64,000 bases of DNA from Acidimicrobiales bacterium (lineage in GTDB: Bacteria > Actinomycetota > Acidimicrobiia > Acidimicrobiales > MedAcidi-G1): NCBI GenBank assembly GCA_014239855.1, contig JAAZXY010000001.1, forward strand, positions 62,001-126,000. The letters run 5' to 3'. The position numbers were made by a program, and so were the translations under genes. Position 1 is the stretch's first letter. Every line of letters starts with the position of its first letter. This document shows, in pieces, positions 50,361-58,429 of this stretch. A model generated the notes under the pieces. The model ran no database searches. It was not told the origin of the DNA and was given only the letters and a program-made list of their open reading frames with translations.

Positions 50361-51953
50361 TCAGTCGGGGAGCCGGAGTTCGTGGCGGGTCACCTTGCCC
50401 AGGGCGTTGCGGGGCAGGGCGTCAACGGCCACCACCCGCCGGGGCAGCTTGTAGGACGCCAGGTGTTCCCGGGCGAAGGCCCGAAGTTCGTCGGCTTCGG
50501 GACAGTCGTACCCGTCGGCCACCACGATCCACGCCACCACCTCCTCACCCCATTCGGGCGACGCCACGCCGGCCACGGCCACTTCGGCCACCGCCGGGTG
50601 GAGCCCCAGAGCGTCGTCGACCTCCCGGGGGTACACGTTGAAGCCGCCGCTGATGATGAGCTCCTTGGCCCGCCCCACGATGGACAGGTACCCGTCGTTA
50701 TCGACCGCGCCCAGGTCGCCGGTCCGGAACCACGGAACGCCGCCGTCCGGGTCGTCCACGAACGCCTCGGCAGTGGCGTCGGGTCGGTCCCAGTAGCCGG
50801 CGAACACATTGGGTCCCCGGACGAGGATCTCGCCGACCGGCCCGGCCGGGCCACCTTCGCCCTCCGACCCGTCGGCGAGGCGGACGTCCACGCCGGGCAG
50901 GGGGATGCCGACCGCTCCCGGTCGCCGGTCACCGTCGAACGGGTTGGAGACCAGCATCACCGTCTCGGTCATGCCGTAGCGCTCCAGGACCGAGACGCCG
51001 GCCCGATCGGCCAGACGGCCGTGCAGGTCGGCAGCCAACGGCGCCGAGCCGGCCACGCAGAGGCGAAGGCCTCCGAGCCGATCGACCCGATCGTGCTCAG
51101 CCAGACGGTGATACATGGTCGGCACGCCGAAGAACATCGTGGCGTCGTGCTCATCAAGGGCGTCCAGAACGCCGTCGGGTGCGAACCCCGGCTGCAGAAC
51201 GGCTGAGGCCCCGGCCAACAGGGTGCCGTGCAGGCCCACGCCGAGGCCGTGCATGTGGAACAACGGCAGGCACAGGACGAGCCGGTCAGCCTCGGTCCAA
51301 CGCCAGGCCACCAGGACCGACTGGGCACCGGCCAGCAGGTTGACCTGGGTCAGCACCGCTCCCTTGGGGCGCCCGGTGGTCCCCGACGTGTAGCCGATGA
51401 TCGCCGGATCGTCGGGCCGCGACCCGTCCATCAAGCCGGCCGGAAGCCCGTCCGACAGCCCATCCACAAGCCCGTCCGGGAACGGGTCGATCACCGACGT
51501 GACCAGCAGATCGGGATCCAGTCCGGACAGCAGGTCGGCCCAGCCGTCGTGGTCGACCAGTGCGGCCCGGGGGGCGCAGTCGGAAATCACGTGGGCCAGT
51601 TCGGCGTCGCGATACGAACCGTTGGTCGGCACCACGACCAGGCCCAACCGCAGGCAGGCCACATGGGCCACCGCCAGGTCGACGGTCGACGGTCCCGACA
51701 ACAGCACCCGCTCGCCGGCCATCAGCCCCGCCCCGGCCAGCCGGCCGGCCAGGCGTCCGGTGCGGTCCAGGAACTCGCCCCTCGACACCCACCGGTGCGG
51801 TCCACCATCGACCGGACCCCACAGGAGGTGACGGTCGGATTCGACGCTGAGGGCCGCCGTCCATGCACCGACCAACGTCCCCGGCCGGGGCAGGTCGAAT
51901 CCCCCCGGGGCGCCGTCCGGCAGGTGCGCACTCCAGTGTCGGGGATCGTTCAC
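50361..51953 (-). CDS. AMP-forming acyl-CoA synthetase (MatB-like)
   Basis: 530-residue adenylating enzyme. The core motif is IIGYTSGTTGRPKGAVLT; others are LERYGMTETVMLVSN, the hinge region WFRTGDLGAVDNDGYL and the C-terminal Lys in LPRNALGKVTRHEL that makes the acyl-adenylate. Malonyl-CoA synthetase-like features (VPTMYHRL, FNVYPREVDDAL) are present. The TTG at 52007 is unlikely; I place the start at GTG 51953, leaving about 130 bp to the divergent luciferase-like gene and its palindrome. Substrate is a small carboxylic acid by family. Confidence 0.85.
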   Translation of the reverse strand: MNDPRHWSAHLPDGAPGGFDLPRPGTLVGAWTAALSVESDRHLLWGPVDGGPHRWVSRGEFLDRTGRLAGRLAGAGLMAGERVLLSGPSTVDLAVAHVACLRLGLVVVPTNGSYRDAELAHVISDCAPRAALVDHDGWADLLSGLDPDLLVTSVIDPFPDGLVDGLSDGLPAGLMDGSRPDDPAIIGYTSGTTGRPKGAVLTQVNLLAGAQSVLVAWRWTEADRLVLCLPLFHMHGLGVGLHGTLLAGASAVLQPGFAPDGVLDALDEHDATMFFGVPTMYHRLAEHDRVDRLGGLRLCVAGSAPLAADLHGRLADRAGVSVLERYGMTETVMLVSNPFDGDRRPGAVGIPLPGVDVRLADGSEGEGGPAGPVGEILVRGPNVFAGYWDRPDATAEAFVDDPDGGVPWFRTGDLGAVDNDGYLSIVGRAKELIISGGFNVYPREVDDALGLHPAVAEVAVAGVASPEWGEEVVAWIVVADGYDCPEADELRAFAREHLASYKLPRRVVAVDALPRNALGKVTRHELRLPD

Positions 51954-52042
51954 CGCCGGGACCGTACCGTCGACACCGGCCACCGGCCGGATACCGGCCA
52001 GAATCAAGTCGACGACTTGACCCCCACCGCCGGTTGGTCCAT

Positions 52043-52061
52043 ACTAATGACACTCATTAGT
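52043..52061. promoter_or_regulatory. 19-bp palindromic operator upstream of the luciferase-like gene
   Basis: Perfect palindrome ACTAATGACACTCATTAGT (8-3-8), 20 bp before the ATG at 52082 and next to its GGAGGG ribosome site. The downstream tetR gene is the obvious candidate for binding it. It may also affect the divergent acyl-CoA synthetase gene. Confidence 0.72.
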
Positions 52062-52081
52062 TCATCACGGAGGGTCACCCC

Positions 52082-53293
52082 ATGGAATTCGGCATCTTCA
52101 GCAACGGCTACACCCCCGGTCCCGCCGCCCACGATTCGGAGAGCGAGCACACCGAACTGATGCGGGAGGCCGAGTACGCCATCCTCGCCGACAAGCACAA
52201 CTGGAAGTACATCTGGTTCGGCGAGCACCACGGCCTGGTCGAGTACAGCCACATGTCGGCCCCCGCCCCGATGATGGGCTGGGTGGCCGCCCAGACCGAC
52301 TACATCCACATCGGGTCGGCCATCACCAGCCTTCCGACCAAGAAGGAGCACCCGGTTCGCATCGCCGAGCGGGCCGCCATGCTCGACCACGTCACGAACA
52401 ACCGGTTCGAGTTCGGGACCGGTCGGGGCGCCGGTAGCCACGAGCTGCGCACCTTCAACGTCATGGACCCGAGCGAGACCAAGGCCCAGTGGGACGAGGT
52501 CATCCGTGAGATCCCGCGGATGTGGGAACAGAAGGACTACGACTTCGACGGCGAGTTCTTCACCGTGCCCACCCCGCACAACATCCTCCCCAAGCCCTAC
52601 GGCCCGGGCCATCCCCCGCTCTGGGTGGCGTGCGGCAACCCGCCCACGTTCGCCAAGGCGGGCGCCATGGGCATCGGCGCCATCGCCTTCAACTTCGAAC
52701 CCATCCACAACCTCAAGGGTCGGGTGGACGCCTACAAGGAGGCCATCCAGGACCCGGTCGACCAGATCGGCCAGTACAAGAACGACAACATCATGATGAC
52801 CAACGCCTGCATCTGCCTGGAGGACCGGGACGAGGCCCGGGCCGTGGCCATGGCCAAGGGCCGCGGCTACCTGGTGACCATGGTCAACATGTACCACGAC
52901 ACCATGCCCAAGTCGCCCGACGCCATTGTCTGGCCCAACGCCCCCATGGATCCGGGCTGGACCGAGGAGCTCCTCGACATGGCCATCGACGGTGGCTACA
53001 TGCTCTGCGGAAACCCCGAGGAGGTCTGCGAGCAGCTCAACCGCTACAAGGACGTGGGCTGCGACCAGGTGGTGTTCGGCCTGCCCACCGAGGGCCTCAC
53101 CCACGACCAGACCCTCGAGATGATCGAACTGTTCGGCGACCAGGTCATCCCCGAGCACGACGGCGACCGGGTCCACTCCACCGACCGCTACCGGGCCACC
53201 GCTGAGCGTCAGTTCCCGGACTTCCAGTACCCGGTGCCCGACGGCCTCGACGTGTCGATCATCCCGACCACCGCCCTGCTCCCCCTGGACTGA
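52082..53293 (+). CDS. Luciferase-like flavin-dependent oxidoreductase
   Basis: 403-residue LLM-class monooxygenase-type protein: MEFGIFSNGYTPG, YIWFGEHHGLVEYSHMSAP, GSAITSLPTKKEHPVRIAE and FEFGTGRGAGSHELR are typical of alkanal or alkane-type monooxygenases of the family. An insertion-rich C-terminus (LVTMVNMYHDTMPKSPD) follows. FMN with a reductase partner, or F420, are both possible. A strong ribosome site (GGAGGG) and the palindrome at 52043 precede it, and a TetR gene follows by 42 bp. Confidence 0.87.
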   Translation: MEFGIFSNGYTPGPAAHDSESEHTELMREAEYAILADKHNWKYIWFGEHHGLVEYSHMSAPAPMMGWVAAQTDYIHIGSAITSLPTKKEHPVRIAERAAMLDHVTNNRFEFGTGRGAGSHELRTFNVMDPSETKAQWDEVIREIPRMWEQKDYDFDGEFFTVPTPHNILPKPYGPGHPPLWVACGNPPTFAKAGAMGIGAIAFNFEPIHNLKGRVDAYKEAIQDPVDQIGQYKNDNIMMTNACICLEDRDEARAVAMAKGRGYLVTMVNMYHDTMPKSPDAIVWPNAPMDPGWTEELLDMAIDGGYMLCGNPEEVCEQLNRYKDVGCDQVVFGLPTEGLTHDQTLEMIELFGDQVIPEHDGDRVHSTDRYRATAERQFPDFQYPVPDGLDVSIIPTTALLPLD

Positions 53294-53335
53294 GCCCCGG
53301 AGAGCACCAGTCCCGAACGGGAGACGAGCCTCACC

Positions 53336-53962
53336 GTGGCCCGCGACGGCACCGAGACCCGGGCCCGCCTCCTCGGCGAAGCCGAACGCCTCTTCGCCGA
53401 GGTCGGCGTCTGGGAGGCCGCCACCGGCGACGTCGTCCGGGCGGCCGGCCAACGCAACGCCTCGGCGCTGACCTATCACTTCGGCTCCCGTCAGGGCGTG
53501 CTCGACGCCATCCTGGCCGAGCACGGAAACCCCATCGACCAGCGCCGGGGCGAGTTGCTGGGTGATCTGGAGGACCCACCGCCCGCCGACGCCCCCGGGG
53601 TTCGAGGCCTGGTGTCGGCGCTGGTGCAACCCATGACGGCCGTGCTGGACGACCCCCGTGGCCGGCGCTACGTGCGGATCATCGCCCAACTCTCGGACCG
53701 CTTTCCCGCCTGGCGCGACGTCCCGACCGGGGTCGACCAGACCCACCTGGCCGTGGCTCTGAACCTGTTGGAAGAGGTGGCCGCCGGCGACGGGCCGGCG
53801 GAACGCGAGGCCCGTCTGCTGGCCATGATCCAACTCATGACGGTCTCGCTGGCCGCCCGGGCCGGCGAACTCGAACACGGCTCCCCCCGTCTCGACGCCC
53901 CGGCCTACGAACGACACCTGGTCGACGTCCTGACCGGCGTGCTCACCGCGCCCGGCTCCTGA
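53336..53962 (+). CDS. TetR-family transcriptional regulator
   Basis: 208-residue TetR regulator. The HTH is at about 10-57: ETRARLLGEAERLFAEVGVW, then the recognition part GQRNASALTYHFGSRQGVLDAI. The C-terminal ligand domain resembles those controlling fatty-acid or hydrophobic-compound genes. GTG start with an ACGGGAGACGAG ribosome site. It is cotranscribed with the luciferase-like gene and probably represses it through ACTAATGA-N3-TCATTAGT; autoregulation inferred. Confidence 0.9.
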   Translation: MARDGTETRARLLGEAERLFAEVGVWEAATGDVVRAAGQRNASALTYHFGSRQGVLDAILAEHGNPIDQRRGELLGDLEDPPPADAPGVRGLVSALVQPMTAVLDDPRGRRYVRIIAQLSDRFPAWRDVPTGVDQTHLAVALNLLEEVAAGDGPAEREARLLAMIQLMTVSLAARAGELEHGSPRLDAPAYERHLVDVLTGVLTAPGS

Positions 53963-53980
53963 ACCACTCCGGTCTTCCGG

Positions 53981-53986
53981 TACCGT
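53981..53986 (+). promoter_or_regulatory. Leaderless -10 element of the phosphatase gene
   Basis: TACCGT 8 bp before the GTG at 53995. Same spacing class as the other leaderless starts. Confidence 0.45.
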
Positions 53987-53994
53987 CGCCCGCC

Positions 53995-54717
53995 GTGCAC
54001 GTCATCCTCGTCCGACACGGACGCCCCCAGATCGTCGTCGACTCCCCCACCGTGGCCGACCCCGGCCTCGACGAGATCGGGCAGTGGCAGGCCGAACGCC
54101 TCACCGCCTGGCTGGCGTGCGAGGAGATCGACGCGGTGGTCACCAGCCCCAAGGCCCGGGCCATCCAGACGGCGGCCGGCACGGTCCGACGACGGGGTCT
54201 GACCCCCCGGGTGGTGGACGGTCTCGACGAGATCGACCGCGGCGCCCACACCTACCTGCCCACCGAGCTGCTGCCCACCGAGGGCGGCGACTACTGGGAG
54301 AAGATCAGCCAACAGCGATATGACGAGATCGGGTGGGACTCCCCCGAGGTGTTCCGCGACCGGGTGGTGGCCACCTGGGACGACCTGTGCCGCAACCCAC
54401 CGGGCGAGCGGGTGCTGGTGGCCTGCCACGGCGGGACGATCCGAACCATCCTCGCCCACGTGGTCGGCAACATCGGAGCCGGCTTTCGCCTCGACTACAC
54501 GTCGATCAGTCGGGTCGAGGTCACGCCACCGGGCGCCGACCCCCACGGCGAGGACGGCCCTGACGACCCGTACTGTTCGGTGGCCAGCGCCAACGAGAGC
54601 GCCCACTTCGACGCCGACAGAAGCGCCGTGGTGGGAGCCTTCCGGGGCGTAGAACGACCGGGAACCACCTTCAACCGTCGACCGGTGACCGCGCCGGTAG
54701 CTCCATCGGCCTCCTGA
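53995..54717 (+). CDS. Histidine phosphatase (phosphoglycerate-mutase-like superfamily)
   Basis: 240-residue histidine phosphatase. The RHG motif is VHVILVRHGRPQ (His9), DAVVTSPKARAIQTA contains the second Arg, and VLVACHGGTIRTIL has the second His. It dephosphorylates a small phosphoester; family members range from phosphoglycerate mutases to broad phosphatases, and no specificity is visible. The C-terminal 40 residues are Pro/Asp-rich. Stop codon within a short repeat. Confidence 0.88.
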   Translation: MHVILVRHGRPQIVVDSPTVADPGLDEIGQWQAERLTAWLACEEIDAVVTSPKARAIQTAAGTVRRRGLTPRVVDGLDEIDRGAHTYLPTELLPTEGGDYWEKISQQRYDEIGWDSPEVFRDRVVATWDDLCRNPPGERVLVACHGGTIRTILAHVVGNIGAGFRLDYTSISRVEVTPPGADPHGEDGPDDPYCSVASANESAHFDADRSAVVGAFRGVERPGTTFNRRPVTAPVAPSAS

Positions 54718-54735
54718 CCGGCTTCCTGACCGGGC
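54712..54735. repeat. 12-bp imperfect repeat spanning a stop codon
   Basis: TCCTGACCGGCT (54712-54723) and TCCTGACCGGGC (54724-54735). The first contains the phosphatase TGA stop. Confidence 0.8.
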
Positions 54736-54754
54736 GATCCCCGGCCGGCCAGCC

Positions 54755-56029
54755 TCAGCGGGATTCCAACAGGTCGGAGCCCAGTTCGTCGACCGTGGCG
54801 GCCCCCACGAGGGCCATCGTCCGTTCGGTACCCGAACGGAGCAACTCCAGGACGTGGTCCACACCCCGTTCGCCGGCGGCCGCCAGCGCGTAGAGGAAGA
54901 GGCGGCCACCCATCGTGGCGTCCGCCCCGGCAGCCACCGCCTTGACGATGTCCGATCCCCGCCGGATGCCACCGTCGCAGATCACCTCGATCCGGTCCAC
55001 TCCACCATTGGCCCCTGAGCCGGCCACTGCCTCAGCCACCGCGGGCACCAGGTCGAACGGTGCCGGCGCCGTGTCGAGCTGGCGGCCACCGTGGTTCGAC
55101 AGGATGATCCCCTCCACCCCGTGTTCGACGGCCAGCACGGCGTCGGCCACCGACTGGATGCCCTTGACCAGGATCGGTCCATCCCAGACGGTGCGGAGCC
55201 ACGCCACGTCGTCCCACGACAGACCGTGGTCGAACTGGGCGTTCATGTAGGCGGCCAGGTCCACGGCCCGCTCGCCGGTGCCCGGGGCACCCTCGTCGCC
55301 GTCTGCCGGTCCGGCGGCCTCCCGCTCCACGTTGGCGAACCGGATCGGGTCGGAACGCAGGAACCGCCACGTCCAACCCGGCCGGCGCATCCCGTCGAAG
55401 AAGGTCCCGGGCCCGATCTCCGGCGGCAGGGTCATCCCCCGTCGGACGTCACGCTCCCGTCGACCCAGCATGGCCGTGTCGACGGTCAGGCAGATCGCCT
55501 CGAACCCGGCCGCCGCGGCCCGATCCAGCATCGCCCGGATGAGGTCCCGGTCGCGCCAGGCGTACACCTGGAACCACAGTCGGGCCCCCGGTCCGGCAAC
55601 CGCCGCACACTCGTCGATGGACCGCGTCCCCATGGTCGACAACGTGAACGGGATGCCGGCCCGGCCGGCAGCCCGGACCACGGCCAGTTCGCCGGCCGGA
55701 TCGGCGATCCGGGTGAAGCCGGTGGGCGCCAGGACCAGCGGGAAGGCCAGTGGCCGCCCCAGCAGCGTGGTCGAGGTGTCCAGCTCATCGAGACCCCGGA
55801 GTACCCGCGGCCGAAACGTCGTCTCCCGGAAGGCCCGGACGTTGCGATCCAACGTCAGCTCATCCTCGGCACCGCCGTCGATGTAGTCGAACACGCCGGC
55901 CGGGAGGCGCCTGCGGGCAATGTTCCGCAGGTCATCGACGTTGGCGGCCCCCCGCAGACGACGGGCGGTTCGATCCCCCTCCGGTCGGCGCAGTCGCACC
56001 ACGGCCCGCAGCGTTCGGATCATGCCCAT
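54755..56029 (-). CDS. FMN-dependent alpha-hydroxy-acid oxidase
   Basis: 424-residue member of the glycolate oxidase / L-lactate dehydrogenase (LldD) family. The active site is LSNHGGRQLD (His-Arg pair); FMN contacts include LVLAPTGFTRI and ICDGGIRRGSDIVKAVAAGA. Residues 1-40 include a basic N-terminal stretch. It oxidises an L-2-hydroxy acid such as lactate or mandelate, passing electrons to a quinone or oxygen. Start at ATG 56029; 56023 is an alternative. Confidence 0.9.
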   Translation of the reverse strand: MGMIRTLRAVVRLRRPEGDRTARRLRGAANVDDLRNIARRRLPAGVFDYIDGGAEDELTLDRNVRAFRETTFRPRVLRGLDELDTSTTLLGRPLAFPLVLAPTGFTRIADPAGELAVVRAAGRAGIPFTLSTMGTRSIDECAAVAGPGARLWFQVYAWRDRDLIRAMLDRAAAAGFEAICLTVDTAMLGRRERDVRRGMTLPPEIGPGTFFDGMRRPGWTWRFLRSDPIRFANVEREAAGPADGDEGAPGTGERAVDLAAYMNAQFDHGLSWDDVAWLRTVWDGPILVKGIQSVADAVLAVEHGVEGIILSNHGGRQLDTAPAPFDLVPAVAEAVAGSGANGGVDRIEVICDGGIRRGSDIVKAVAAGADATMGGRLFLYALAAAGERGVDHVLELLRSGTERTMALVGAATVDELGSDLLESR

Positions 56030-56053
56030 GGGTTGACTCGTCGACGATGGGCG

Positions 56054-56332
56054 TCAGGCGCCCGACTCGTCGGCCTTCTTCTTCTCGTAGATCTCCCGAC
56101 ACGTCGGACAGACCGGGAAGCGATCGGGGTTCCGACCCGGCACCCAGACCTTGCCGCACAGGGCAACCACCGGCTTGCCGGTCACCGCCGACTCCACGAT
56201 GTCGGACTTGCGGGCGTAGTGGGAGAAGCGGTCATGGTCACCGTCGTCGAGGAGCGGGTCGTCCAGGAGCGGATCGACCGGAGTGACCGTCTCGAGGTCC
56301 GACAGCACTGACGGCTCCACGGAGCGCGTCAT
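56054..56332 (-). CDS. DUF3039-like zinc-ribbon-type protein
   Basis: 92-residue protein resembling actinobacterial DUF3039: HYARKSDIVESAVTGKPVVALCGKVWVP then FPVCPTCREIYE. The Cys in ALCGK and the CPTC pair could bind zinc. The N-terminal third is acidic (DPLLDDPLLDDGDHD). Function unknown; members are short and conserved near housekeeping genes. ATG 56332 chosen; 56341 would add three residues. It follows rpiB on the minus strand. Confidence 0.75.
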   Translation of the reverse strand: MTRSVEPSVLSDLETVTPVDPLLDDPLLDDGDHDRFSHYARKSDIVESAVTGKPVVALCGKVWVPGRNPDRFPVCPTCREIYEKKKADESGA

Positions 56333-56369
56333 GACCCTCATCGCCGGACCCTCATCATCAGACCGCCGA

Positions 56370-56834
56370 TCAGTCGGCCGGGGACGGGTCCAGCGACCCG
56401 TCGAGATCGGACAACTTGTCGACCCGCCCGGCGTGACGACCGCCCTCGAACTCGGCATCCAACCAGGCCCGGAGGGCTTCGGACGCCACCTCGGGTCCGA
56501 TCAGGCGTTCACCGAAACAGATCACGTTGGCGTCATTGTGCTGGCGGGTCAACCGTGCCGACGTGGCGTCGTGCACGGTGGCCGCCCGGACCCCCGGAAC
56601 CTTGTTGGCCGCCATGGCGATGCCGATGCCCGATCCACACACGCACACGCCCAGTTCGGCGTCGCCACCGGCCACCGCCCGCCCGACCGCCGCACCGAAG
56701 TCCGGGTAGTCGACCCGGTCGGGCGAGTGGGCACCCAGGTCGAGCACCTGGTGACCGAGGTCGCGCAACTCGCCGGCCAACTGTTCCTTGAGTACGTATC
56801 CGGCGTGGTCGGAACCAACGGCGATGGTGGCCAT
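56370..56834 (-). CDS. rpiB: Ribose-5-phosphate isomerase B
   Basis: 154-residue RpiB, interconverting ribulose-5-phosphate and ribose-5-phosphate. [13 protein letters not shown] begins the fold; [24 protein letters not shown] (catalytic Cys region) and [20 protein letters not shown] are the standard motifs. Length matches the family. The ATG is 6 bp from TAGCCT, whose TAG is the sua5 stop codon. Confidence 0.95.
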   Translation of the reverse strand: MATIAVGSDHAGYVLKEQLAGELRDLGHQVLDLGAHSPDRVDYPDFGAAVGRAVAGGDAELGVCVCGSGIGIAMAANKVPGVRAATVHDATSARLTRQHNDANVICFGERLIGPEVASEALRAWLDAEFEGGRHAGRVDKLSDLDGSLDPSPAD

Positions 56835-56840
56835 GGGCCG

Positions 56841-56846
56841 AGGCTA
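56841..56846 (-). promoter_or_regulatory. -10 element beginning at the sua5 stop codon (rpiB)
   Basis: TAGCCT on the minus strand; its TAG is the sua5 stop and it ends 6 bp before the rpiB ATG. Leaderless-type promoter. Confidence 0.52.
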
Positions 56847-57515
56847 GCGGTCGGCTCCCGGGGCGGCCGATGCCGGTTCGACCCGGATGCCGGCCGCTTC
56901 CAGATCAGCGACGGTGACCGTTCCCTCCCGAAGGATGGTCGCCGGGTCGATGGTCAGGTCGACCACCGTGGAGGGAACGCCGGCGCACGGGCCCCCGTCC
57001 AGCACCAGGAGGTCGCCGCCCAGAGAAGCGGCAGCCGACGCAGCGTCGACCGGGGTCGGGTCGCCCGACCGGTTGGCCGAGGTGGTGGCGATCGGCCCCA
57101 CGACCGAGGCAATGGCCCGCACCAGGGAGTGGTCCGGACACCGCACCCCCATCGTGGGCTCAGAGGAACCCGACGCGGCTTCCAGAATCATGGTCAACGG
57201 CCCCGGCCAACATGCGGCAGCCAGACCTGCGGCCCGGGCATCGACCACGGCCACCGACCGGGCCTGGTCCAGGTCGGCGACCAGCACGGCCACCCGACGA
57301 TCGGCCGGTCGGCCCTTACGTACGAAGAGTTCCTCGACAGCCGACGGGACGGCGGCCAGGGCCGCCACGCCGTACACGGTCTCGGTGGGCAGCACCACGA
57401 CGCCGCCACTCTGCAGGCAGGCCACCGCGGCGTCCACGGCTGCGGCCGGATCGGTCGAGATGTCCATCACCACGGGACCGTCGCTCACGGGCGCGCTCAC
57501 GGGTCCGTCGCTCAC
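56844..57515 (-). CDS. tsaC: Threonylcarbamoyl-AMP synthase (Sua5/YrdC)
   Basis: 223-residue Sua5/YrdC-domain protein that makes threonylcarbamoyl-AMP for tRNA t6A37. The core begins VVVLPTETVYGVAAL, followed by FVRKGRPADRRVAVLV, CWPGPLTMILEA and PIATTSANRSGDP. It is a single-domain form without the C-terminal Sua5 domain. The GTG at 57515 overlaps the prmC stop; the first 15 residues arise from a short repeat with four in-frame GTGs (57515, 57500, 57488, 57473), so the true start is uncertain. Confidence 0.92.
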   Translation of the reverse strand: MSDGPVSAPVSDGPVVMDISTDPAAAVDAAVACLQSGGVVVLPTETVYGVAALAAVPSAVEELFVRKGRPADRRVAVLVADLDQARSVAVVDARAAGLAAACWPGPLTMILEAASGSSEPTMGVRCPDHSLVRAIASVVGPIATTSANRSGDPTPVDAASAAASLGGDLLVLDGGPCAGVPSTVVDLTIDPATILREGTVTVADLEAAGIRVEPASAAPGADR

Positions 57516-57518
57516 GGG
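57471..57518. repeat. Degenerate 12-15-bp repeat at the prmC-tsaC junction
   Basis: CACGGG occurs at 57471, 57486, 57498 and 57513, with GCTCACGGG at the last three; each CAC is an in-frame GTG on the minus strand. The last lies on the prmC stop / tsaC start overlap. Confidence 0.8.
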
Positions 57519-58429
57519 TGAATGCCCACGAGGGCCCGGTCCCGGCCGGCCAGATCCCGGTGGACGACCACGTCGACGTACCCGACGGACCGGGCCAGAT
57601 CGGCCATCGGCCCGGTCTGGTCGGGCGACATCTCCAGAACCAGGGCGCCACCGGGAACCAACCAGTCCGAGGCCCCCTCGATCAGGACGCGTAGGTCGGC
57701 GGTCCCCCGGTCGACGGCGTAAAGGGCCGCATCGGGCTCCCAGTCGGCCACCTCAGCCGGTAGGTCATCGTCGGCGGCCACGTACGGCGGGTTGGACACG
57801 ATCACCTCGAGTCGGCCCCGCAGGTCACCGGGCAGGGCGTCGAACCATGAACCCTCGGCCAGCGTCACCCGCTGGGCCGGACGCCCCAGGCCCACACAGT
57901 TGGCCCGGGCCACGGCCAACGCATCCGACGAGGCGTCGGTGCACCAGACCCGGGTGCCCACCCGTTCGGCGGCCACCGAGAGGCCGATGGCCCCCGAGCC
58001 GGTCCCCAGGTCGGCCACCAGCACCGGTTCGGTCGACGGGTCACGCCCGGCCGCCAGGCGGTCCACCTCGGCCAGGGCCAATCCGGCCACCACCTCGGTC
58101 TCCGGTCGGGGGATCAGCACCCGCCGGTCGACCATCAGGTCCAGCGTGCGAAACGACCAACACCCCAGCACGTACTGCAGCGGCTCGCCGGCCAGACGCC
58201 GCTCCACCATGGCGTCGTGGTGGGCCATACCCCGGACGGTGACCAGCACATCCAGTTCCGACGCCGCTGATTCGGTCGAAGCACCGGAGGCTTCCTCGAC
58301 AATCCAACGCGACTCCCGGAGCGCCGAACCGGCGTCATGTCCGGCGGCCAGCAGTCGTCCCTCGGTCTCGGCCAGCACCTCACGCCACGAGATGGTTCCC
58401 GCTTCCGGCACCTCGGGTGCCTCAGGCAC
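57512..58429 (-). CDS. prmC: Release factor glutamine methyltransferase
   Basis: 305-residue PrmC/HemK. The N-terminal helical domain has SWREVLAETEGRLLAAGHD; the SAM motif is VADLGTGSGAIGLSVAAE; the catalytic NPPY is VIVSNPPYVAADD, where Gln of the release-factor GGQ is methylated. It follows prfA, its substrate's gene, with an 8-bp overlap if GTG 58429 is the start, the usual functional pairing. A longer in-frame start would only overlap prfA further. Confidence 0.93.
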   Translation of the reverse strand: MPEAPEVPEAGTISWREVLAETEGRLLAAGHDAGSALRESRWIVEEASGASTESAASELDVLVTVRGMAHHDAMVERRLAGEPLQYVLGCWSFRTLDLMVDRRVLIPRPETEVVAGLALAEVDRLAAGRDPSTEPVLVADLGTGSGAIGLSVAAERVGTRVWCTDASSDALAVARANCVGLGRPAQRVTLAEGSWFDALPGDLRGRLEVIVSNPPYVAADDDLPAEVADWEPDAALYAVDRGTADLRVLIEGASDWLVPGGALVLEMSPDQTGPMADLARSVGYVDVVVHRDLAGRDRALVGIHP

